Below are positions 10,046 through 18,326 of a stretch of DNA of 64,000 nt, piece by piece (the stretch's first letter is position 1; each line of letters opens with the position of its first letter). The translations under genes and the position numbers were made by a program. This DNA is from Sphingobacteriales bacterium (GTDB taxonomy: Bacteria > Bacteroidota > Bacteroidia > AKYH767-A > OLB10): positions 1 to 64,000 of the forward strand of contig JAJTFW010000011.1 of assembly GCA_021299095.1 (NCBI GenBank). Direction: 5' to 3'. Under the pieces are notes generated by a model that worked only from the letters and a program-made list of their open reading frames with translations, was not told the DNA's origin and searched no databases.

Positions 10046-11419
10046 GTGAAAATCCGAAACATCCTCCTCCCACTCGTATTCCTCAGCACACTCGTAAACG
10101 CTCAGGGTCCTGAAGTTAATGCCTGGTTATTGAATACCACAGGCGCGACAGCAAGCCACTACGTAATCGGCAACAGTGTTGCGATACAGGATCCCGATTC
10201 GGCCAATGTGCAACGCGTGTATTATTCGGCGAACTGGGTATACGTATGCACCAAAGGGCTTCCCGCATATCCTACCGGCCCTTTTCTGGACGGGAATCCA
10301 TCACTCGCCACCAACCAGAACGCCATCTTCAAAATCTCCCGCCTCCCTGTTCAGAATACCGGAACTCCCACAAATACCAGCGGAGGCAACATTGGTATCT
10401 TCGTGAATGGAGTAGCCTTATTCGACTACCGCGATGGAGTCGCCTGGAATCCATCCACCAATTCCCTGTGCGGAGGTCCGGGAAATCCGCCTTGTCCCGG
10501 CGGAATGGGAGCCACCATGGACTGGAACCGCGATGCCATCCGCGCCGAGCGTGCCGGATTCCATTGCTCCAAAGGGCATCCGGCCATGGGGAATTATCAC
10601 CACCACCAGAATCCCAGCGCATTCAAACTCGATCTTAGTGTCATATCTACCATTTGCAACCTGTATGACGCCGATGGTTTGTATTCGATTGACAGCACGC
10701 AGCATTCCCCACTGATCGGATATGCCTACGACGGATTTCCGATTTATGGTGCTTATGCCTGGGAGGGAACAACAGGAGCTGGACCGGTAGTGCGCATTAA
10801 ATCGGGGTATCGCCTGCGTAATATCACCGTACGAAACACCTCGCCCACGGGAGCCAGCGTGACTTCGGGTCCGAATGTGAGTGCCCAATATCCCCTTGGT
10901 TATTTCCGTGAAGACTACGAATACATTGCTCCTCAGCCCGGACAAACCGATGTACTCGACATCCACAACGGTCGGTTCTGTTTCACCCCTGAATACCCGA
11001 ATGGAACCTATGCGTATTTCTGTACGGTTGATTCCAACTGGAATTCAGCCTATCCCTATGTCGTAGGCCCAAGCTTTTACGGAACACGGACCGCATCGAA
11101 GGTCACCTCCATCACCGAACCGGTTACGCAATACATCCCGGCCACAACGGGGTTGACAAGTGCAACACCACAGGCCGATGTAGTGGTTTTCCCCAATCCC
11201 GGACACGATTACATTGCCGTGCAACTCAAAGGACTTGTGCATGAATCAACAGAAATCGCTTTATACGATCTCAGTGGCAAATTACAGCGCAGCAGCCAGG
11301 TTCTCCCAGGCAGTACTGTCGCGTTCCTTGATGTGCGTACCCTGTATTCCGGAACCTATCTGCTGCGTATCATGACCAATGAAGATCAGCAGGTTCGCAT
11401 GATCCAGGTCATGCATTGA
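10046..11419 (+). CDS. YHYH-domain protein with T9SS C-terminal sorting domain
   Basis: GNYHHHQNPSAFKLDL, HSPLIGYAYDGFPIYGAYAWEG; C-terminal VVVFPNPGHDYIAVQLKG...IALYDLSGKLQ...SGTYLLRI. Confidence 0.82.
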   Translation: MKIRNILLPLVFLSTLVNAQGPEVNAWLLNTTGATASHYVIGNSVAIQDPDSANVQRVYYSANWVYVCTKGLPAYPTGPFLDGNPSLATNQNAIFKISRLPVQNTGTPTNTSGGNIGIFVNGVALFDYRDGVAWNPSTNSLCGGPGNPPCPGGMGATMDWNRDAIRAERAGFHCSKGHPAMGNYHHHQNPSAFKLDLSVISTICNLYDADGLYSIDSTQHSPLIGYAYDGFPIYGAYAWEGTTGAGPVVRIKSGYRLRNITVRNTSPTGASVTSGPNVSAQYPLGYFREDYEYIAPQPGQTDVLDIHNGRFCFTPEYPNGTYAYFCTVDSNWNSAYPYVVGPSFYGTRTASKVTSITEPVTQYIPATTGLTSATPQADVVVFPNPGHDYIAVQLKGLVHESTEIALYDLSGKLQRSSQVLPGSTVAFLDVRTLYSGTYLLRIMTNEDQQVRMIQVMH

Positions 11420-11444
11420 GTCCTGACCGCAGGCCTTTCTCTGC

Positions 11445-11452
11445 TACCTTTG
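11445..11452 (+). promoter_or_regulatory. TACCTTTG -7 element upstream of rnr
   Basis: Exact TAnnTTTG match 7 nt before the ATG at 11460; -33 TTG not well placed. Confidence 0.45.
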
Positions 11453-11459
11453 GCTGCAG

Positions 11460-13718
11460 ATGACGGCCAAAAAATCAATTACCGACGACAGTGCTTCACT
11501 CCGCAGGCTTGTGCTGGAGATTTTCCGCGAGCACGAATATGCCGCCTACAACCACAAACAGGTTGCAAAGAAACTCAGGCAGGAGCCTTTTTTCACCACG
11601 GCAGAATCCTTTCTGGAGCGCTTTAGCGACCAGCAACTGAAGGATGCGCTGATTGCAACCCTCGAGCACCTGACACAAGAGGAGGAGTTGCAGGAAACCG
11701 ACCGTGGCAAGTACAAACTCTGGCCGCAGTCGCGCTTAGTCGAAGGCCGCATCGACATAGCCTCTAACGGAAACGCATATGTGATGAATGAGGATTTCGA
11801 AGAAGACATCTTCATTGATCGCAACAACCTTCTCAATGCGCTCAACGGCGATCTTGTAAAGGTGAATCTGTTCGCCGTGCGACCGGGAAAGCGTCCGCAG
11901 GGGGAAGTGATTGAGATCATCGAGCGCGCGCGTACCGAATTTGTCGGTACCGTGCAGGTCAGTAAGGGTTTCGCCTTCTTATCATCGGGACACATGCGCA
12001 ACGGCATTGACCTGTTCATTCCGCTCGATGCGCTCAACGGAGCCAAGCACGGCGAGAAAGCGGTGGCCCGGATTACCCACTGGCCCGAAGATGCCGCCAA
12101 TCCACAGGGAGAGATCGTGCGTGTGCTGGGGATGCCCGGAGATAACGATGTCGAAATGGATGCCATCCTGGTCGAATATGGTTTTCCGCTGTCTTTTCCG
12201 GAAAACGTAGAGGCAGAAGCTGAAGCCGTACCGTATCGGATTCCCCGCAAGGAAATCGACAATCGTCGGGATTTTCGCAGCATCACCACATTCACCATCG
12301 ACCCGGTGGACGCCAAGGATTTCGACGATGCCCTGTCTGTCCGTTTTCTGGAGAATGGCCATTTGGAGGTGGGGATACACATCGCCGATGTAAGTCATTA
12401 TGTGCAGCCCGGAAGTGCCATGGACGATGAGGCTTTCGATCGCGCTACATCGGTGTATCTGGTCGATCGGGTTATCCCCATGCTTCCCGAAAAACTCAGT
12501 AATCTGGTTTGCTCGCTCCGCCCCGGTGAAGACAAGTTGTGTTTTTCGGCGGTGTTTGAATTGGATCAACACGGACAAGTACTCAACGAATGGTTCGGTC
12601 GTACCATCATCCACTCCGACCGCAGGTTTACCTACGAAGAAGCCCAGGAGGTGATCGAACGTGGTGAGGGTGATTTGTGCGAGGAGGTGCTGACTTTGCA
12701 CCGTATCGCGCAGAAACTCCGGTCCAAACGATTCGCCGATGGAGCCATCACCTTCGATCGCGTAGAGGTACGATTCAGGCTCGACGAGCGCTCACATCCG
12801 GTGGATGTGTATCTCAAAGAGAACAAGGATAGCAACAAACTCATCGAGGAATTCATGTTGCTGGCCAACCGCCGTGTGGCCGAATCCATCGGACGGAAAT
12901 TGTCATCGGAGAAAAACCGTGAATTCCCGTTTGTGTATCGTGTTCACGATACACCGGTGAGCGACAAGCTTGAGTCCTTCGCTTTATTCGCCGGTCGTTT
13001 CGGCCACAAGGTGAACACGCGTAACGAAAAGGACCTTGCCCACTCACTCAACCGGCTCATGCATGATATCAAAGGAAAGCGTGAGCAGAATGTACTGGAG
13101 CAATTGGCCATCCGTACCATGGCAAAGGCCATCTACACCACCGATAACATAGGACACTACGGCCTTGCCTTCGATTATTACACGCATTTCACTTCACCCA
13201 TCCGCCGCTATCCCGATGTGGTGGTCCATCGCTTACTGGCGCATTACCTTGAGGGTGGTGCTCCTGCAGATGCCGATGAAATCGAAGAAGCCTGCGAACA
13301 CAGTACGCAGATGGAAATCAAGGCAAGCGAAGCGGAGCGCGCCTCTGTAAAATTCAAACAGGTGCAATACCTCCTCGACCGCAAGGACGAAGTGTTCACC
13401 GGCATGATTTCAGGCGTGACGGAATGGGGCCTTTATGTAGAGATCCCTGAAAACAAGTGTGAAGGGCTGGTGCGTGTACGCGATCTCACCGACGATTTTT
13501 ACTCGCTCAACGAGGAGGAGTACAGCCTGGTCGGTCACCGCACACACAAAACGTATCGCCTGGGTGACATGGTGCGCGTCCGGCTTAAATCGGCTGATCT
13601 GGTCAAGAAGCAGATTGATTTCCTGTTGGAGGAAATGCCACTCGTGAGCCGAAAAACAGCCACCGCCCAACGGAGCAAAGGTGGATTCCGCAGTAAACCC
13701 GGCGGACGCAGACGCTGA
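11460..13718 (+). CDS. rnr: Ribonuclease R
   Basis: RNB motif DFRSITTFTIDPVDAKDFDDALS, HIADVSHYVQPGSAMDDEA, YTHFTSPIRRYPDVVVHRLLAHYL, C-terminal S1 domain and basic tail. Confidence 0.95.
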   Translation: MTAKKSITDDSASLRRLVLEIFREHEYAAYNHKQVAKKLRQEPFFTTAESFLERFSDQQLKDALIATLEHLTQEEELQETDRGKYKLWPQSRLVEGRIDIASNGNAYVMNEDFEEDIFIDRNNLLNALNGDLVKVNLFAVRPGKRPQGEVIEIIERARTEFVGTVQVSKGFAFLSSGHMRNGIDLFIPLDALNGAKHGEKAVARITHWPEDAANPQGEIVRVLGMPGDNDVEMDAILVEYGFPLSFPENVEAEAEAVPYRIPRKEIDNRRDFRSITTFTIDPVDAKDFDDALSVRFLENGHLEVGIHIADVSHYVQPGSAMDDEAFDRATSVYLVDRVIPMLPEKLSNLVCSLRPGEDKLCFSAVFELDQHGQVLNEWFGRTIIHSDRRFTYEEAQEVIERGEGDLCEEVLTLHRIAQKLRSKRFADGAITFDRVEVRFRLDERSHPVDVYLKENKDSNKLIEEFMLLANRRVAESIGRKLSSEKNREFPFVYRVHDTPVSDKLESFALFAGRFGHKVNTRNEKDLAHSLNRLMHDIKGKREQNVLEQLAIRTMAKAIYTTDNIGHYGLAFDYYTHFTSPIRRYPDVVVHRLLAHYLEGGAPADADEIEEACEHSTQMEIKASEAERASVKFKQVQYLLDRKDEVFTGMISGVTEWGLYVEIPENKCEGLVRVRDLTDDFYSLNEEEYSLVGHRTHKTYRLGDMVRVRLKSADLVKKQIDFLLEEMPLVSRKTATAQRSKGGFRSKPGGRRR

Positions 13719-13804
13719 CGGAAATCAGTTGGTCGTAAAAGGCACATCACTACCGGTTTCAGAAAGCCTCGGTTCATTTGTTGTGTAAATCAACATGAAC
13801 CACT

Positions 13805-14269
13805 ATGAAAGCGATTGCCCACCTCCTTTTACTCATTCCACTTTTTTTCGGCACCGGTTGCGCCTCCATCGTGAGCCAATCCAGTTGGACTGTAAACATT
13901 GATTCAGAGCCTCCCGGAGCGCATGTAGAGGTAACCGATCGGAATGGGAGACCTGTTTATCAGGGAACAACACCAACGCAAGTCAGTCTGCGTTCGGGTA
14001 ACGGATATTTTAAAGCACAACGATACAACCTCGCATTCAGGCGGGATGGATATGAAGCCGAGTCGGCCACGTTGAATTGTGTCATGAATCCCTGGTATTT
14101 AGGGAACATCGTATTAGGCGGGTTTATCGGGATGCTTATCGTGGATCCATTGACCGGAGCCATGTTCAAGCCGGTAACGGAGCAGCTTAATGTACATTTG
14201 CATCAGCGAAATAATCAGGATCCCAAATTCATCAACACGATACCGAACGAAGTACATTCGGGGAAATAA
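13805..14269 (+). CDS. PEGA-like lipoprotein
   Basis: Lipobox FFGTGC; IDSEPPGAHVEVTDRNGRPVYQGTTPTQVSL. Confidence 0.6.
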   Translation: MKAIAHLLLLIPLFFGTGCASIVSQSSWTVNIDSEPPGAHVEVTDRNGRPVYQGTTPTQVSLRSGNGYFKAQRYNLAFRRDGYEAESATLNCVMNPWYLGNIVLGGFIGMLIVDPLTGAMFKPVTEQLNVHLHQRNNQDPKFINTIPNEVHSGK

Positions 14270-14307
14270 TCCGGCGTTGTACACGCTGAACCAGCAATAT
14301 CGATGAA

Positions 14308-15027
14308 TTGCGTTATGCGGTGTGGGGATTGGAGCAAAGCCCCATCATTGCCGTGGAAAAACGCGAAGTGCGCAGGATCATTTTCTCTAACGGCGAGACC
14401 GTTGAATTCAATGATGACCCGCTCGCTCTTGAAACGATTCAGAAGCAGGCAGAAGGAAAGAACCGTGCAATCAAGTTTGATTTCTTCGCACCGCTGTTCA
14501 ACAAGTTCGTGTTCGGTTACGAGCACATGTTGAAGCCGGGGACTAACCTCGAACACAAAATCGGCTTCATTGGCGTAGGAACCAATACTACGATGCCCAG
14601 GGCCAGCGGAGCGTTTGTTAAGACCGGTATAAAGTTGTGGTCGGGGAAGGATTACTACCACCGCGGGATGCGCATGTCGCACCCCCTACGCGGAAGTTAT
14701 GTGCGACCGGAATTGATTATCGGTTATTTCAAACAGCAGCAGGAGATTGACAACTTCCCGAATCCGACACAAAAGATTACAACCAATTACACCAATGTTG
14801 CAGTGAACATCTGTTTCGGTAAGCAGGTACTGTTGGGGGATTGGATGACACTCGATTACTACGTCGGTGTCGGATACGGTTGGCAATCGGGAAATGCGGA
14901 GCAGCCAGATCCCTACGGATACGATTCGTCCGAGTATGAACCGTACGCCTACAGTCACCTGCTCGGCAGCCGCGATTTCCCAATTGCCTTTTCAGCCGGG
15001 ATGATGCTCGGCGTCCTGCTCAAGTAG
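14308..15027 (+). CDS. Hypothetical protein, outer-membrane-like; probably 5'-truncated
   Basis: Open frame beginning TSNIDELRYAVWGLEQSPIIAVEKREVRRIIFSNGE, with no signal peptide and an in-frame stop just upstream (14287). Confidence 0.45.
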   Translation: MRYAVWGLEQSPIIAVEKREVRRIIFSNGETVEFNDDPLALETIQKQAEGKNRAIKFDFFAPLFNKFVFGYEHMLKPGTNLEHKIGFIGVGTNTTMPRASGAFVKTGIKLWSGKDYYHRGMRMSHPLRGSYVRPELIIGYFKQQQEIDNFPNPTQKITTNYTNVAVNICFGKQVLLGDWMTLDYYVGVGYGWQSGNAEQPDPYGYDSSEYEPYAYSHLLGSRDFPIAFSAGMMLGVLLK

Positions 15028-15030
15028 GCC

Positions 15031-17535
15031 TTAAGGTTTCACCAGGCGTGTGCGCAAGGCATGGGTGCCGTCATCGACCACTACAACATAGCTGCCCGAC
15101 TTCCAGGCTGAAGTTTCCAGCATGTAGGTGTTTAAGCCGGATTTCACTTCCAGTGACACCATAAATACGCCCGCGCCTTTTTCGTCGACAACCTGTAATC
15201 GCGCTTTGGTATTGCGGATGGAATGGAAGCGGACATCAACCGGTCCTGTGGCAGGATTGGGGAATACCAGCATCTGCCGAATTGTCTCGTTTGCATCGTT
15301 GAGGTGAAATGCTTTGGGTCCGAAGGTTTCGGTGCGGCCATCGCGGTCGACTTGCACCAATCTGTAATAACTGCGACCGGGAAGTGGATCGGTATCGCGC
15401 AGCGAATATGCCCGAACGCTTGTACTGTTTCCGGCTGCAGGAATCGACTCCACTGGGATGAAGTCTGTGCCATCGGCCGAACGTTCCACTCGGAAATAAT
15501 CGGAGTTCACTTCGCTGGCTGTAGCCCAGGATAATACGGCATCACCTCCCACTTCTTTGAGTTCAAGTCGGATCAGGTTTACAGGTAAAGGGTTTACGCC
15601 ACCGGAGGATACGGCGAACTGACCGGGTTGTACCAGATTATCACGGATGATGATGGGCTGTGAAGCAGTACCGGTCGAGGCTGAATGTGATCCCTGAGCT
15701 GTCCAAGCCGCGGTTGCATCGTCACGGCGGATGAGGTGCAGTGTTGATGCATCTGTGATTCCGCTGAATCCGTTTCCACACACATCAATGCCGAAGGTTC
15801 CGGTTTGATGTCCCTGTTCGGCACTCACGGTCCACCAGCCCGATGCGATGGTTGAGCATACATCTCCTGCATCGTTGAGCGGCAATCCATAGGTTCCAGG
15901 GAAGCCGTTCTGGAAACGCACACGCAGGGCTCCCGTCGAATTAGCCTGTTGGAAGCGTACGGTCATTCCCCGGTAGTCGTTTCCGAATCCAAGTGGAAAT
16001 ACCAGTGAGGTTGAATTAACCGGCAACCACCGCAGCATAGTGCCTTCTACATGTCCGCTTGTGCGGGTATATATTCCGGGATTGGCATTATCTATTCCCA
16101 ACGTGATCAGTTGATTTCCTACATTAACTGTTCCTGAGGTTAGCGCCAGCTCTCCGGTTACGGTAATATCCGAAATGAGGTTCAATCCCTGGGAGTTGTT
16201 GCATTCTAGCCTGCGCACCGTTGCTGGTAGTCCATTTCCACAGTTCTGCGTAGTGCTCCCTGCGTAGATGTACTCGGCACCTGTATTGTAGTTGCGGCTA
16301 CCCGTCACCAAGACGTGTCCCGAGCTTGCGGTTTGGGTAATACCCGAGGCAGAGCGCATGAGCATTCCGGCATTGTTTTCCAAGGTGAAACTTCCAGCAC
16401 CGGTGAAGGTTGTTGTTGCTGCATTCATCACCAAACGGCTACCTGAAACCACACGGTAATCGACCGCGTTGTTGACGCTTCCTCCGCTTGCATACACCTG
16501 ATTGCCTGCTGCTGTGAAGCGCACTTCAGCTCCCCCCGATCCAGACTCGTGTAGTAAGCCACTTGTATGTGAAAAATCACCTGACAGCAATAAGGTTCCT
16601 TTGACATTGCCTGCACTGAGATCGAATGAGCCGCCGGTGATTGAACAATTTCCCGCAACAGCCATTGTGCTTGCAGTGGTCGAGCCGCTTGGAATAAACA
16701 CGAACGTTCCGCCGCTTTGATTGTACTGACCGCTCACCACCACGTTTCCGCCTGCCTGAAGTGTTCCGGACCCTGTGGATGCGAGGTTGAAATTTCCGCC
16801 AAACGTTACAGGGGCACCAAAACTCAATGTTGCAGATTGTGAACCACTACTCCAGGTGAAGTGATGGTAAGACTGGATTAGTTGTGTAGGAAGTGCGGTT
16901 GTAACGCCGCTGATCGTACAAGTTGACCCCGTATTCCAGGTGCTGGCGGGGATGGTGCCTCCATTTCGCTGATGGCGGTACTCGGATCCGCTTAAATGCG
17001 ATATGCTTGCACCTGCACCGAGGGTGATGGTATTCGTGTTGGTGATCAGCAGGTTGTTTTCGATGGATGCGCCAGCGGCCAGATTCAGTGTTGAACCGAC
17101 CTGAAGGGTTCCGTTGTTCAGTAAATCAACCCCCGATCCGTTGGCGATATTCAATGTATTGTTGGTGATATCCAGTGTTGCGCCTGTTTCGATGTCGAGT
17201 TGGTCGGCGCTCTCGGCCGAGTTCACCGTAACGGTGTGACCTGTACGAATGGTAACGGCTCCGGTACTTGAGTTTGGTGCTGATGAGGCATCGATCCAAG
17301 CGCTACCGGTGTAGGTTTCCCAGGTCGTTTTCAACTTCCATTGTCCACTGCTTTTCGATCGGTAGTCCCCGCTCACGGCGGCCTTGGTTTCGGTACTGCG
17401 CAGGGTTTGCTGGAAAAGCACTACGATGACAAGAATCAATGCGGAGGATCCAGCTGCAATCCAGGCCATGCGTTGGCGCTGGGATTGACGTTGACGTTGA
17501 CGGAAATTCAAGCCGGGGCGTTTGGGTGTGTACAT
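15031..17535 (-). CDS. Large repetitive beta-helix-like surface protein with T9SS C-terminal sorting domain
   Basis: N-terminal basic segment and TM/signal (RQRQRQSQRQRMAWIAAGSSALILVIVVLF); Ser/Thr/Gly/Asn-rich body; C-terminus MLVFPNPATGPVDVRFHS...SGSYVVVVDDG. Confidence 0.8.
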   Translation of the reverse strand: MYTPKRPGLNFRQRQRQSQRQRMAWIAAGSSALILVIVVLFQQTLRSTETKAAVSGDYRSKSSGQWKLKTTWETYTGSAWIDASSAPNSSTGAVTIRTGHTVTVNSAESADQLDIETGATLDITNNTLNIANGSGVDLLNNGTLQVGSTLNLAAGASIENNLLITNTNTITLGAGASISHLSGSEYRHQRNGGTIPASTWNTGSTCTISGVTTALPTQLIQSYHHFTWSSGSQSATLSFGAPVTFGGNFNLASTGSGTLQAGGNVVVSGQYNQSGGTFVFIPSGSTTASTMAVAGNCSITGGSFDLSAGNVKGTLLLSGDFSHTSGLLHESGSGGAEVRFTAAGNQVYASGGSVNNAVDYRVVSGSRLVMNAATTTFTGAGSFTLENNAGMLMRSASGITQTASSGHVLVTGSRNYNTGAEYIYAGSTTQNCGNGLPATVRRLECNNSQGLNLISDITVTGELALTSGTVNVGNQLITLGIDNANPGIYTRTSGHVEGTMLRWLPVNSTSLVFPLGFGNDYRGMTVRFQQANSTGALRVRFQNGFPGTYGLPLNDAGDVCSTIASGWWTVSAEQGHQTGTFGIDVCGNGFSGITDASTLHLIRRDDATAAWTAQGSHSASTGTASQPIIIRDNLVQPGQFAVSSGGVNPLPVNLIRLELKEVGGDAVLSWATASEVNSDYFRVERSADGTDFIPVESIPAAGNSTSVRAYSLRDTDPLPGRSYYRLVQVDRDGRTETFGPKAFHLNDANETIRQMLVFPNPATGPVDVRFHSIRNTKARLQVVDEKGAGVFMVSLEVKSGLNTYMLETSAWKSGSYVVVVDDGTHALRTRLVKP

Positions 17536-17644
17536 TTCGATGGATGTGTATCGGGCGATTTGTACGAACTCCCGGGTGTTTGAGTTTCCATTTTCGATTA
17601 ATCACGTGTTATTATGTAGCTTTCGGCACCTAAAACACGCTTAT

Positions 17645-18136
17645 ATGAACATCAATTTCCCCGTCATCCTGCTTGCAGCTCTTGCCTGTATGCCACTCGG
17701 TTTTCTGTGGTATGGTCCACTCTTCGGAAAAGCCTGGATGCGTGAATCGGGTATGACCCCTGAGAAAGCCAAGTCTTCCAACCTGGTCAAAATCCTGTCG
17801 CTTAGCTATTTGTTCTGTGTCATGTTGGCGTTCTCATTGCAGTTTATGGTCATACACCAATATTCGGTGTACTCCCTTATTGAAGGGCTAAGCGGAGAAG
17901 AGGCTGACATGGGCAAGGCCTGGGTGGAGCAGGGTATGCAGTCTTTCGGAACCAATTTTCGCAGCTTCAAGCATGGCGTACTTCACGGATTTTTGGCAGG
18001 CCTTACGCTGGCCCTCCCCCTGGTAGGCATGAACTCGTTGTATGAGCAGCGTAGTGCACGGTACATTTTCATCCATGCCGGTTACTGGATTGTTTCGATG
18101 ATGCTGATGGGCGGCATCATCTGCCAGTGGGCGTAG
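17645..18136 (+). CDS. DUF1761-like integral membrane protein
   Basis: MNINFPVILLAALACMPLGFLWYGPLFGKAWMRESGMTPEKAK with four predicted TM segments. Confidence 0.75.
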   Translation: MNINFPVILLAALACMPLGFLWYGPLFGKAWMRESGMTPEKAKSSNLVKILSLSYLFCVMLAFSLQFMVIHQYSVYSLIEGLSGEEADMGKAWVEQGMQSFGTNFRSFKHGVLHGFLAGLTLALPLVGMNSLYEQRSARYIFIHAGYWIVSMMLMGGIICQWA

Positions 18137-18326
18137 AAGGAGCGCACCATCCCGGCATACATTCCTGAACGATGTGCCATACCTTGTATAAAGGCACATA
18201 GGTTCGTTTTAGCCATTTCTTTCCCGGTGTCTAAATCGGGTTATGAAAAAACAGCCCCGAGTAAACCATATCCTGTCTAAATGCGTGATAAACGTTGAAA
18301 CCCCAGTACGAACCAACCCAAAACAC

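Noticed and set aside
8337-11460. Methanobactin precursor peptide near MbnP/MbnH
   Set aside because: Genes overlap or abut, and no short Cys-containing leader-core ORF with plausible spacing was visible.
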